Made by a program: the position numbers and the translations under genes. A stretch of 64,000 nt of DNA from Isoetes taiwanensis (taxonomy: Eukaryota; Streptophyta; Lycopodiopsida; Isoetales; Isoetaceae): contig JAJEKV010000020.1 of assembly GCA_021234155.1 (NCBI GenBank), positions 20,267,018-20,331,017 on the forward strand, read 5' to 3'. Below are positions 1 through 11,063 of the stretch, in pieces. The notes under the pieces were generated by a model that ran no database searches, was not told the DNA's origin, and saw only the letters and a list, made by a program, of their open reading frames with translations. Numbering within the stretch: the first letter of the stretch is position 1; the number at the start of each line of letters is the position of its first letter.

Positions 1-3
1 AAT

Positions 4-1920
4 ATGGGCGCGTGGATAGGCTCCTTGGAATTGCCCTTATCCGTTTATACATTCATTCTGATAAGATGTGAGTGCCACAGAATGCCTCTGTCAGGTTATA
101 CCAATGCAAAAGGAGATGATCAGATACTTGCTAGACGTTCACAAGGGGGTACATTTAATTGGCTTCAACAACCCAGTTCTCAAGCATATGCGAGTTCCTT
201 ACGATGGTGTGTTAAAGAGAAAGCGTTGTCTGAAGGTAGGTGCATCCATCTCCACATGGTTAGGAATGGACATGACAAGAACGTGTTTTTGGGTAATCTA
301 ATTGTGCAAATGTATGGAAAGTGTGGAGCTTTGGATGAAGCTAGGCAAGCCTTTGATGAAATGGGTGTTAGGAATGTTTTCACTTGGAATGTCATGATGA
401 CGGCTTATATTGAGCATGGTAGGCTTAAAGAAGCAATTGATGTCTTTCTCAATATTCCTCAGCCCAATGTCGTGTCTTGGACTATCATGATTTCTGCGTA
501 TGTTCAAATTGGGCTTGCCAATTTGGCATTAAAGATGTTTCGACAAATGCAGCTTCAAAATTATATGCCAAATAAAGTGACGTTTATTATAGCTTTAGAT
601 GCATGTTCCAACCAATTAGGGATGTCAGAGGGCAAGAGGATACATGCCTGCATCATTGAAAATGCATTTCAAGTAGATGTTCTGCTTGGAACAGCCCTTG
701 TTGACATGTATGGAAAGTGTGGTTGTGTCAACAAAGCGTATCTATTGTTCTGGAAGCTTCCAGAACGAAATGTATTTACATGGAGTTCCATTATTGCATC
801 TTATGCACGGATTGATGGAAACAAGGCATTACAACTATCTCAGGAAATGCAACTAGAAGGCGTGAAGCCGAATAGAGTGACATACATCAGTATTCTTGAT
901 GCATGTGCAAATGAAGGAGCATTAGGGGAAGGAAAGAGAATGCATGCCTTTATTGTAAATAACAACCTTGAACAAGACATCAAGCTTGGTACTGCACTTC
1001 TAAACATGTATGGCAGATGTGGGAACTTGGAGGGAGCACGAGCGATGTTTGAGATAATGAGGGAGAGGAATGTTATCTCATGGACTTCACTGATTGCGTC
1101 TTATATTGAATGTGGAATGGTAAGTGAGGCATATGAAATATTCCTAGATTTGCCTGAACGAGATATTGTTTCATGGACAACTATGATTTCTGGTTGTTCA
1201 CGACATGGCTATGGCGAGAAAGCTATTCAACTCTTTGAACAAATGCAAGGTGGAAAACTGCTACCAGATAATTACACTTTCAGCAGTATTTTGGAAGCAT
1301 GTGCTAGCGAGGGTGCCCTAGTTAAGGGTAGACATATTCACACAGATATTATTTGTCGTGGGTACAACACCTGCACAGCTGTATCAAATGCGCTTGTTTT
1401 CATGTATGGCAAGTGTGGGAGCTTGGATGATGCAAGGGCGGTGTTTGACGAAATGTTTGATCGAGATCTCATATCATGGAATGCTATGATAGCTACCTAT
1501 GCTCAATATGGAAATGGTAAGGATGCCTTAGATCTATGCCAGAGAATGCATGGAATACTGACTCCTGATGAGATTACTCTTGGAAGTATTATTTCTGCAT
1601 GTAACCATGCAGGCTTAGTGAATGATGGTTTTTACTACTTAATTTCTATGACTCAGGACTATGCTATCACCCCAAGCATAGAGCATTATAATTGCACAAT
1701 TGACCTTCTTGGAAGGGCAGGACAAGTAGATCAGGGACACGATTTGATTCATAACATGTGGTGCCATCCAGTTGCTGGATCATGGGTAGCTTTTCTTGGT
1801 GCTTGTAGGACTTACAGGCATTTAGAACATGGGAAACATGCTGTTGAACATATTATCCAAATGGATCCTGAAAATGACATTCCAAGCTTTTTGCCTGCAA
1901 GCTTATTCTCAGATGAATAG
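4..1920 (+). CDS. PLS-class pentatricopeptide repeat (PPR) protein, truncated in the E domain
   Basis: PPR proteins bind organellar RNA one base per repeat and act in editing, splicing or stability in chloroplasts or mitochondria. The 638-residue frame shows about 14 alternating P, L and S repeats from about residue 60 to 590. Examples are 'MYGKCGALDEARQAFDEM' near 103-120, 'NVVSWTIMISAYVQ' near 155, and 'MYGKCGSLDDARAVFDEM' near 467. An E-type segment follows ('SWVAFLGACRTYRHLEHGK', about 593-611). There are no introns, as usual for the family. The frame may extend 5' of the window because no stop precedes the first ATG, and no convincing transit peptide is seen. The E domain breaks at 'SLFSDE' with TAG, whereas full family members continue for tens of residues into E/E+ and sometimes DYW. 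It could be a functional E-truncated PPR or an early pseudogene. Confidence 0.9.
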   Translation: MGAWIGSLELPLSVYTFILIRCECHRMPLSGYTNAKGDDQILARRSQGGTFNWLQQPSSQAYASSLRWCVKEKALSEGRCIHLHMVRNGHDKNVFLGNLIVQMYGKCGALDEARQAFDEMGVRNVFTWNVMMTAYIEHGRLKEAIDVFLNIPQPNVVSWTIMISAYVQIGLANLALKMFRQMQLQNYMPNKVTFIIALDACSNQLGMSEGKRIHACIIENAFQVDVLLGTALVDMYGKCGCVNKAYLLFWKLPERNVFTWSSIIASYARIDGNKALQLSQEMQLEGVKPNRVTYISILDACANEGALGEGKRMHAFIVNNNLEQDIKLGTALLNMYGRCGNLEGARAMFEIMRERNVISWTSLIASYIECGMVSEAYEIFLDLPERDIVSWTTMISGCSRHGYGEKAIQLFEQMQGGKLLPDNYTFSSILEACASEGALVKGRHIHTDIICRGYNTCTAVSNALVFMYGKCGSLDDARAVFDEMFDRDLISWNAMIATYAQYGNGKDALDLCQRMHGILTPDEITLGSIISACNHAGLVNDGFYYLISMTQDYAITPSIEHYNCTIDLLGRAGQVDQGHDLIHNMWCHPVAGSWVAFLGACRTYRHLEHGKHAVEHIIQMDPENDIPSFLPASLFSDE

Positions 1921-1976
1921 TACAGAGATTCCAACAGGATTGTGAGCTCATGTCAACTGGTCAGAAGAAGTTGCGA
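1921..1976 (+). pseudogene. Vestige of the PPR E domain beyond the stop
   Basis: Directly after the TAG, the same frame reads 'YRDSNRI'. One frame over it continues 'ELMSTGQKKLR' before a TGA. This matches the expected E-motif continuation (a helix ending in RI, then an ELM-type helix). The ancestral protein was therefore longer and was cut by a nonsense change and a frameshift. This is an inference from family layout. Confidence 0.5.
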
Positions 1977-3369
1977 TGAATTAGGAGTTTTTGTTGCGGA
2001 GTTCTTCGCTCCATTACCAGGATAGATGCAAAAAAGTTTAGCCATGGATATCTTCAGAACAAGGTGAAAATAAGTCCATTGTTGCTATCTGTTCCATGCA
2101 CTCCCATAAGAAATTTGGCAGTCTCTCATCTCAGACTAGTTGCATGTCCCAGCAGACTAAGCAGCTCAAATTGGCTCCCGCCGTCCTTTTTTTTATTCCC
2201 GCGATGCAGGGATATTGTGATTATAGAAAAGTTGTCGACTTGAGTTTGGTCTTTGCACTTGAAATTGAATAGTGGATTGTGATCCAAGTATCAGATGTGT
2301 TTAGTGCTTAATTTATCTCATTGGGAAATCAGTTTAATTGTTGAATCTGATTACTGATGTAGTTCTTGTGACTAAGTCCCTAAAAGACTAGGTCTGGAAG
2401 CACCCTCAACGACATTCTGATCTCATCAAGCACGTGGAATTTGAAGAGTATTCAAATGGTTCACCTTTTTTATGTCTTAGCTATTGAAGATTCAGGATAC
2501 GTCACTAGAATTCTTAAAATGATATATCATCTGCAGCATTGTGTAAGAAAAGGGCATCTATGACCGCAGCAATTTCCTGCCTTTATATACGCTTCATCAT
2601 TTGAATTCTTCAGTATCTGTCCATTTATGTGTGCGGCATGTGGGATTTGCTAAATATCACTTGCCAAGGAAAATCAAGAACTTATGGGCAAAAAAAGAAG
2701 CTCCTTGAGATGTTCACAGGGCAAAATAATCAAGTTGGGTACCTCTTTTGCTCAAGTGATTGTTTTTTTTTGTTGATATGTGACTAACAAATCCTACATG
2801 CGATGACACCAAAACGCTGAAGAATGGCGCAAAAAGCAACTCATTTTGTTGTTGCTGAAATCTCAAGAATATTCTCTTCATGGGACTCAAGATTGGGCTT
2901 CTCACACAAACTTTTTGGCCCGAAAACGTGGGAATAAAAGCAACATATAAGTAAAAAAGAGGAGCGACCTCTTTGCAAACATGAGGTATCTCTGATGTTT
3001 TTCAATATCCAACCACAATTTCTAATAAAGGTAAGTGATATCAAGCTACCTACCAGGCATGAAGGATGATCAAGAAACCTGTTCCCAGCTTTTGTGCATA
3101 AAATTGTGAAACGGTCTATCGCTGGCATCAGCTTGAATAAAAGAACTCGTATGACAACCGTCACCAGATAAGCAGCAACCCATATGCACTGTGCCAATAA
3201 AGATAAGCAAAGCTCCAACCAAACCAACATCACAGTTATGGCAGCGCTACTAAAAATGGGTTCACATGCAGCATGACTGTGATAGCTTTGGGGCTGCATG
3301 CGAACTCATTCTAGCATAGGTGGCGCAGTTGCAGTAGGCTGCAGGACGTCCACGTAGTGGCGTCAAGAC
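1977..3369. other. Intergenic, no supported gene
   Basis: AT-rich DNA downstream of the PPR gene. The longest frame is a minus-strand 152-codon stretch (2841-3299) with a hydrophobic patch and a possible splice donor at 'CCTG|GTAGGT'. I do not recognise it, so it could be a stray exon or chance. Confidence 0.4.
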
Positions 3370-3745
3370 TGGTGTCAATGTCAAAATTGAGTTCAAAACG
3401 TATTCTGCAGCTACTTGTGATGCGGATGAGCTTTTCGCATGGGTACTGGATTTGATTTGAATTCAATTCTTATTTTGTCAAAACTAAAGATGATGAAGAC
3501 ACAGTTATATTTTGTTGAGCGTCATCTAGATGGTGTTGCAAAGGACTGGTGGCTGGATATCGAAAAGAACCAATCAGTCGGTCAACCCATTAGTACCTTT
3601 ATGGAATTTGAAAAGCAAAATAATCGTTTTTTGGGTCATAATTGGGAGGACATCTTATTATTGAGTGGAATAAATTGACTGTTCGCATCTTTGCTGCCCG
3701 AGTTTTAAAGAAAACACTCCAGCTTAGTAAAAACGATATGGAGAA
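3370..3745 (+). pseudogene. Ty3/gypsy-type gag remnant
   Basis: Three frames together read like the retrotransposon gag capsid region: 'KIEFKTYS' and 'DADELFAWV' (about 3385-3450), then 'LDGVAKDWWLDIEKNQ' and 'ISTFMEFEKQ' (3527-3620), then after a frameshift near 3660 'EWNKLTVR' (3666-3690). The W-W pair followed by an F-x-x-F helix is typical of gypsy gag. Frameshifts and the lack of any protease or RT show it is a fragment. Confidence 0.6.
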
Positions 3746-3851
3746 GTCTAAACAAGGTGCTGCGCACGAAGGGTTGCCCTCCAATGTCCTGAAGGGATGT
3801 GCGCATGGATGCATAGTGCTCCGAACTAAGAATAAGTTCATGATTGTTTAA

Positions 3852-6400
3852 CTTCGTTGATCTCAACAAAACTAATGTTAAACACAGATGTTACCTCCTC
3901 GTAACACATTAGTCTGGCTCAAAAATTAAAAGTTTTGCAAGTTTCGGCACAAATATCCGGCTTAATATGCTTTGTAAGTTGAAGCTCTGCTAAAAAACAT
4001 ATGCGACAACAAGAAGCTTTGCTCAAAAATATTTGTGGCAACAAGAAGCTTTGCAACAGGAAGTTTTGCTAGGTGTGTATATTGGCGACGACGGTCTGCT
4101 AGGTGTGTATCTCTGCAAGACGATCCAGAAGCTCTGCAAGAAGCTCTGTTGTTGTTTACTTACTAGCTGTTTACTTTAAAAAAAAATTAGTTGTTTACCT
4201 GCTAGGCAGAATGGATGCATCGATTTCTCTTCCGTGTTAATCTGTGTTATTAGAATCACATATTTTACAGTTTTGGAAAACCAAACCCAAACCAAAAAAG
4301 GAGATAAGATACATAAGAGAGAATGAGAACACAAGTGACTATTGATTTAAGCCATCATTGTTAATGCCACAGACAATAGAACTTTGATAACTAGTAGCAG
4401 AAACTTGGAGGCAAACATAGTGCTACATACAACAAGTACGACATTATGATGATATATTGGAGAGTGAAGGACAGTACAAGGATGACTTAGCCATTTGATA
4501 GTTTCGTAAAGAATCAAAACACTTATGCTCTAAGGCAATGCCCCGCAAAATCTCATCTGAGCTATTTAAAAAATATGCAAAAAAGGCACTAACCTTCTCT
4601 TTTAATTGTTCCCACTCTTCCATTGCACCAACTGAAGGCGGCTGTTATGAGGATTCCTCCTCTGTCAAGCAGCATGATTGTTGAGAATATTCTTGCTCTC
4701 TTAAGTTTGCTCTTAAATAATGTCAGTTTTTAGTAAGGACTATTTGAAACCATTTCTAATTCTTTCCAGGCTCTGCAAATGCATATCTTGTGGAAAGAAA
4801 TAAGAGCATGCAGCAACCATTAAAATATGCCCAAAACTTCATATCTAGAGCACATTCAATATTCCAAAATAAACAGAATTAGTAAGACTTAATGCAGGAA
4901 TGACAGTGAACACAATCAGAAAGAAAACAAAATTTTAAAAGACTGGCCTAACATGTATTTAATGCATTCGGAATGTTAAATTGCAACCGTTATAGCATGC
5001 TTTTCTGGTCATTCTTTTCACTGACAGACTGGCCTATGAGGTTAAAAAAATAGTAACAAATTAAGTCGCAGTACCAGTTCGGATAAGATTTTAGCCATCC
5101 ACTGTGGGTTGGCACTTCAGACATCCACTATACCATTGCCCCATTGACTGACTGGTAAATAAAATCTAAATTGCTTAAGAATTGTTGTCGCTGAGCTTGA
5201 CCATTACTCAACAATTCACTTGTACTCATGGTACTGCTTTGTTCTTGCAAATGCTCTTGACCTACTAGAATGTTATTAGACATCTCTAGGAGGCTAATTT
5301 ATGTGGGCAAAGCAAGCAGAGACCACCATAGTGATCAATGACAATTTTGCTTCCTCCTGAATTCTTCCAATGCAATTGAACAATCTGCAACCATATATCC
5401 TAGTGATGAAAAGGAACATGCATGACTTATGTCACGGTTACAAGCCTCAAGAAGGAAGACGCATATCTGCGATCAGTGTAAAACATGCTGCCCATTACTA
5501 TAAAACGCACCTATTTGAAGATAAAATGCAGCATATAAGGACGTGTCACAAACGTATAAATTCATGTAGATACATTATATGTGCAAGTTTCAGGAACGAC
5601 TTTGCGGCCTGTTTTGGTCACATTTAACTGGATAAAATACTGGGTATATTGGCTTAGTGGTCTACTTAAAGCCCGCTTGCTGGTGTTCTCATTGGAACTT
5701 TCAACACTACTCCCACTAATTATTAAGATCCATCTATCTCACTGATTACTAAGATCCATCCATTTGCTTCTTAAGTTATTTTTGAAGATTTTAGCTCTGC
5801 CCTGCAGTTTCATAATTTGTGGATTATTTAGTCAGACTATGGAGGTTCCAACTTCCAGCATTATGTTTCAGTAGTTTTTGCTTATTACCTAGTTCAGTGT
5901 ATGATCAGATCCTTTTATTCGTATAAAATCGAAGGGCATTACATTATCATCTTCTGGGTCCTTGAAAATTTATTGTGCAAAAGAGTACTGAATAATTGTA
6001 TTTCTAAGGGTCTTTTCCCACGTCATGTTTGTTGAATACTTGCTGGAACCTTTAAAATATTTGACAATTCATTCGACATTGATAAAAAAACATGTGGAAA
6101 GCTATGGAATAAATGTATTTATCCATATGCTTTTCGGAAAACCATTTTGCATAAATATATTGGCAACTACTATAAAGGTTAGAATCCTGCAAGCTCAGAT
6201 ATAGCTAGTTCACTTTTTGCATGTCCATAACTAAGACCCTTTCGACTTAATACAAAATCTCTTTTGCTGCGAGTTGTAAAAGAAATCTGTGCGACGGCCT
6301 TGGCTGCCCCCGATAAATTTCTTGTAATGATAATGATAAAATGATAATGATCAGGGCATTTTTATAAATTGGGGTATTTTTATAAATTTATCTTGATTTT
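3852..6400. other. AT-rich intergenic DNA, nothing recognised
   Basis: No frame here has a recognisable domain. Short direct repeats occur near 4000-4150 ('aagaagctttgc', 'gctaggtgtgtat'). Confidence 0.4.
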
Positions 6401-6650
6401 ATTACAACACAACAATGGTGTTATTACAATATAATAGTGATGGAACCGAAGCCCTTGCCATACAGAATGGTGCTGCTATATGTCTGGAAATGCCCCTCCC
6501 ACCAAATCCGGCCATCCTATTTCCGGCATGGTGCACCTGTCTTCATGTTTTCTTGTCTATGGCATGCAAATCCGAACTGGCCATACCCTTTCTGGGCATT
6601 CGTTTAGGCACCTCACAAGCAGATCCGGCCAATTTATGTACAACCAATAA

Positions 6651-6720
6651 TGGGTTTGGAGCAGTTATTGGTATATTCCAAGTATATATTGGCATATACA
6701 TGGAATATACCACAAACCCA
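6651..6720. repeat. Nested inverted repeat (hairpin)
   Basis: Outer arms TGGGTTTG (6651-6658) and CAAACCCA (6713-6720) enclose GGTATATTCCA (6670-6680) and TGGAATATACC (6701-6711), with further TATAT/ATATA pairing inside. A second hairpin, roughly GGTTTGCCCC-ctca-GGGGCAACCC, follows at 6731-6754. It could be a MITE relic. Confidence 0.6.
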
Positions 6721-6795
6721 CATGAACGAGGGTTTGCCCCCTCAGGGGCAACCCAAAAACTCATGGGTGGGGTTCGTCGTTGGGTACAGGCGTAG

Positions 6796-7071
6796 CTCGA
6801 TTTTCAAGTTGCCAATCCTTCTTTTGGCGAGCTCTGTAAAACGGCAGAGAAGGTAGAAGAGGAAGGTTTAGCCTTCACGAAAGCAATTAACGCTCAACGA
6901 GATCTCAAGATGTTTATGAAAGAGGCGAATGGCTTTTGGGAAAAACTAATGGGGTCTGCTACAAGGTCTAGGGTATTGAAAAGGCCGCACACAAATACTA
7001 CAAATGATGTACCTACTAGAGCCAAGGAGCCTAAGGGATTTTATCAAGCACGCAAGAAAAGCCCACATTAG
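6796..7071 (+). CDS. 91-codon open stretch without a start codon, unknown
   Basis: From just after a TAG, a frame runs 91 codons to the TAG at 7069-7071. Its composition is strongly coding-like and charged ('CKTAEKVEEEGLAFTKAI', 'NAQRDLKMFMKEANGFWEKL'). It lacks an early ATG, so it may be an exon or the end of a degraded transposon protein. No family is recognised. Confidence 0.3.
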   Translation, partial: LDFQVANPSFGELCKTAEKVEEEGLAFTKAINAQRDLKMFMKEANGFWEKLMGSATRSRVLKRPHTNTTNDVPTRAKEPKGFYQARKKSPH

Positions 7072-7886
7072 AGGATGTATGGGATCATTTGGAGGCTTTG
7101 TAAGAGTACTTTGGGGGGGGGCTGCCATGTAGGATCCTGAACCTACTTTCCCCCCTCCATACCTAATTTTCACCCTCCCAATCCTAAATTTTTGCAATCA
7201 TTATTTCCTAACGACCACAAAATCTGATGATTGCATCTAAGATTTTCCCTTTTCCATCAAACTGGACTGCCACAACCATCGAGCTTCTTATCGCACCATT
7301 GCGCCATCGAGCTTGCTTCAGCGCCCAAGCATCATTTGAATTCGAATTATGGCGAATTCTTGCCAGCAAATAGAGCGAAATTTTTCAATTTCGCTCTGTT
7401 TGTTAGCAGGAATCTTTTTAATTTTAAGCGATCTCCGGAACTCGGTCTTTTGCAATCTAAATGGCAAAGGTATTTGGTTTCTGAATTCTCATTGCATGCT
7501 TTTGATTGTTCTTGTTCTAATACTCATGTTCCAGGATCAAACTAATTTCGAGGGGTGCAAGTGCCAAAGGATGCTTGCCTTACAGGAATAAGTTCACTTG
7601 GAAGCAACCAATAGATGGAAATGCATTGCGAGCTTCTAGAGCCATGAATATAGATCTCTAGGCTAAAGGACAAATGTATTCTTGTGATCCTTTCATTCGA
7701 GCCCATCGGAACTTATACTCTTCATCTGGTCTTGTTGAATTTGCTTGCAAAGGTCAGCAAGATTTACTCGGTTACTGTAATAAATTGGTTAATGATAATA
7801 CGGATCCATATTTGCGTGCTATGTATAACTACTTGTATGGATTCAATTGCAAAGTTTTGTCAAATGTTAATTGTGGCATTCCAGCA
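7072..7886. other. Intergenic; short uncharacterised frames
   Basis: Frames at 7231-7545 and 7674-7889 have no recognisable domain. The second ('DPFIRAHRNLYSSSGLVEF') looks protein-like but is only 71 codons. Confidence 0.3.
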
Positions 7887-7980
7887 TAATATATGATATA
7901 AATACATATATTATATCGCCACGTCACTAGTATATATCGACTATGACGACATGTACATGGCGACCATAAAGGGTTGTACC
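7887..7980 (+). repeat. Interspersed repeat, target of hAT copy A
   Basis: This segment is closely similar to the reverse complement of about 15600-15707: 'taaatacatatattat', then 'cgactatgac', then 'ggcgaccataaa' in the same order. At 15600 the repeat continues past the point where hAT copy A starts here, so that copy approximates the empty site for this flank. Confidence 0.7.
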
Positions 7981-7987
7981 CAGTGTA

Positions 7988-8009
7988 GGTTCCGAACGCG
8001 TACGGAACC
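7988..8009. repeat. Terminal palindrome of hAT copy A
   Basis: GGTTCCGAACG (7988-7998) and CGTACGGAACC (7999-8009) form a 22-bp palindrome with one mismatched pair immediately inside the TIR. GTACGT-rich DNA follows (8030-8160). Copy B keeps the GTACGT motifs but has lost the palindrome. Confidence 0.7.
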
Positions 8010-8266
8010 TTTGTAGTACTTATAGTACCGGACTGTACGTACCATACGTACGTTATATTTTTATGTATGAATTTAATTTATTTTTTGGCCGAACAACATA
8101 CACGTACGTAACATTTTCAAAAATTTAATATGTCCATTACAATACGTACGCATGTTATAATCATATTTGTCAAAATATTAATCTAATGTTTTTTTTAGTC
8201 GACCTAAATCTGCGACCGCCGTTCATCCCGTCAGCTCTTCCGACCTCGTCTTTGTTTATGCCACAA

Positions 8267-8521
8267 ACTGCCACGATTTAGGAAGCTCGGAGTCGGACTG
8301 CACTTCAGGTCATGTAAGCTTGTGGGTTTGCATTCGCTTTCCTGCATAACTGATATTTTCCACAACGAGGTTTCTATTTCAGAATAAAGTAGCTCTGCCA
8401 CGATTTAGGAAGCTCAGAAGTCGGACTGCACTTCTGATCATGTAAGCTTGTGGGTTTGCATTCGCTTTCTTGCATATCAATATTTTCCATAGCTACTTTT
8501 CTATTTCAGAATAAAGCAGCT
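8267..8521 (+). repeat. Tandem duplication (~127 bp x 2) in hAT 5' non-coding DNA
   Basis: Two adjacent copies each begin 'tgccacgatttaggaagctc' and end 'ctatttcagaataaag' (about 8267-8394 and 8395-8521). Copy B carries the same pair at about 30176-30430, so the duplication predates the split of the two elements. Confidence 0.75.
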
Positions 8522-8888
8522 CTGAGCCCAGAAGCAGGTCGAATGCAAGTAAAAAAGTAAGTGCTTTTGCTGCTCTTACTATAAGACTTACTTTGCTTCA
8601 TACAAATTTACTAAAATGTAGGTTTTGAAAACTCATACAGGTAAGCTCATACAGAAATGCAATGCCAAGTAGGGGCTGCTCGATGAATCTTGCAACACAG
8701 CAGCACATCAAGTAGTTCCCTTTTCTTTTTTTTTTTAAAGAAAGGTACTTAGTTTGTATTTTTTTTTTTTTTTATGATTAAGGTTATTAGTTTAAATGGT
8801 GCATTTTTTTATATTGTGCTTTGCTTAATATATTGATTGATGATTTGTGTATGATAGGTTTTAAGGCTTGTTAAAGGTTTGAAGAGCA

Positions 8889-9364
8889 ATGCCTCGCAAG
8901 GAGTCAGAGTTTTGGGAGAAGTATTGCATCAATGTCGTTAAAGTTAACAGCGACATGCGAGCATGGACTTGCAGGTTTTGTGAGAAAGAGAGAAGAGGGA
9001 CGAAGACAAAGATGATAGTGCAAGCGGGTCACATCTCAAACAAGGGTGTAAACCCATGTCTAGCAGCGACTCCTGAACATATCCAAGAAGCTAAGGCTGC
9101 TGAAATAGACGTGTCAAAGCTTGGTTTTGGAATGGAATTACCTCTTAGTCTTGTTGGTCATGGAGATGAAATGGAATCAGCTGAAACATCCCTTTCAGAA
9201 GGTCCATCTTCCCCTGTTTATTCCTCTGATCGTCCACCCATGCCAAAAAGAAGTCAACAGCAAACAAAGTTAAAAGGGAGAAGTGTCTTGACTATGAAAA
9301 TGGTGGAGCATGCAATGACGATGGAGGTAATGTGTTTTGTAGAGACAAACCTATCCTTTAATTT
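8889..9364 (+). pseudogene. hAT transposase N-terminus with BED-type zinc finger (copy A)
   Basis: It begins ATGCCTCGCAAGGAG after a likely 5'-UTR intron acceptor ('tgtatgatag'). 'FWEKYCINVVKVNSDMRAW' is followed by the finger 'CRFC' and later 'HISNKGVNPC', i.e. C-x2-C..H..C, the DNA-binding BED module of hAT transposases. A serine-rich linker follows. Relative to copy B it lacks about 13 residues after 'IQEAK'. The frame runs into the retroposon inserted at 9365, so the protein is broken here. Confidence 0.7.
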
Positions 9365-11048
9365 TATTTTATTATTTTTTTTTTTTTTTTTTTTTGAAGG
9401 CAAGATATTTTTAGTTTTATTAATAGTATGTAAAAAATACATTTATTCAGGCCCCATAATAGCCAAGTAGCCTAACCGTGGGAGCACAAAGATAAACCCA
9501 AGTGTGAAGATAAGGGAAGGTAACCCTTACGACAGTCTACCCCAAGAAGTGATTTGATGCTGCCCTAAAGATGATACCCCTTCAAGCTCCTCCACGAAAA
9601 TGCAAGCAAGTCAGGGTAGAGTGACGGAAGCTTCATCCCTAGCGTTAACTCGACATAAAAGCTGCCTCCATCTCAGTACTACTAGGAGAATAGGAGCCCC
9701 TTTCCAATTCCTTGTACTAAGAGCACTACTCTCATTATCTTCTTTCGATGGAAACACTCATGCCAGGGGTGGTCCACAAGCCAATCTACTCTCCTAATCA
9801 CTTGCCTGGGTTCCATCTCCAATTGCTCACTATATAGAGATGGCCTCAAGCCCCTGCAGAGCTAAAGTCCTTCAACTAGCAATCAGCTATAAGAACATGT
9901 GGTCCTCCTGTACCAATGCCTTCTAAATCACTTCCTGAACTAGGCTGCTATCAGGATAATCTCCTCTTAAAATCACACCTCCTTCCAGCTGGGATGGAAG
10001 AGGGCAACATACAAGACTTGGTCTCATTTTCAAACAACAGCTGCTACACAATTCAATCGGTCATGGCCAAACCTGAGCAAAGGAACTGCAGTCACACATA
10101 CCCACAACCCACTACAGCAGCATAGGAACGTTTCAGGCTAAGGCATACCAATCTTGAGAAGTCTTCTTTATACACCTTTAAGTTGCCTCCGGAAGATTTC
10201 ATACATAAAAACTGCTCAAGAACCAGTATGCTACATATTCCAAGCTTTCACAACTAGCGGGCAAGCACAACAAAAATAGTACCTAAGCTGCCGGCTAAAT
10301 AAAACTCAGGCACTCTTCTCACTATGCCAACCTGTTAGCAGGATAGAATGTAATACCCCAAGCTGTAACTAGTGCAGTAGCAGAGTTGAGATGAAAGTCC
10401 CGTCCCATTTTCTCTGTTCTAGCCCCAACCGATCCAACTGCAAAACCCCTGAGCTTTGAAGAGAGATTAAGCCTTCCATGTTAAAAGAATGGAGAACTGC
10501 TCTGAAACGGAACTCTATTCCCCATTTCTTAGACTGTGGCAAGGACACAAACTAGAACTCATAAGCCTCAAAGAAAGAACCAAATCAGCCTTAGTTAGTA
10601 TAGAAACATGACCTTACACACCTGCAGTGAGTGCAGTGTAGAAACCGCAGTGAGTGCGGGCCAAAGTCCAGCAGAAGATCAACCTTTAATGCTTAAAACT
10701 AAGAAATCTGGCCATACCTGGGCAAAAAGCCGAATTCATGAACTAACAGTCTGACATTGCAGCTAGGCCTCACGAACTTCAAGAGCCAGATAATGCCTCA
10801 GACTGGTGCAAAATCCCCCAAAATCTCTGAACTGCAGTGGTCACAGTTCACAGAAGATCAAAGGCACACCAGAGTTTGGAAGGCATCGCCATGACTTCGG
10901 AAAACGAATCATGCAGGTTTCTAGCTACAAGTCTGGCCAAGAAGGCCCTTCCAGCATCCTCTCCTGTTGAGTCTTCACGAATCAGGGCCGCCGCCAAAGG
11001 CGGCTACCCTAGCCGCTTCGAAACCCTAAACATCCTCTTCAACCGATC
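9365..11048 (-). mobile_element. Non-LTR retroposon insertion with 15-bp TSD and poly(A)
   Basis: The host sequence CCTATCCTTTAATTT occurs on both sides (9350-9364 and 11049-11063) but only once in hAT copy B (35836-35850), which gives a precise target duplication and empty site. A run of T (about 9374-9395) next to the left TSD is a poly(A) tail read on the minus strand, preceded on that strand by 'ggggcctgaataaatg'. No reverse transcriptase frame is visible. The minus-strand 5' end reads 'AAALIREDSTGEDAGRAFL' with one stop before it. It may be a non-autonomous or deleted LINE, or a retrocopy. Confidence 0.8.
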
Positions 11049-11063
11049 CCTATCCTTTAATTT

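Noticed and set aside
2841-3299. 152-codon minus frame with a hydrophobic stretch, possibly a membrane protein
   Set aside because: No recognisable family, no start context, and only one weak splice donor; kept as a note in the intergenic entry.
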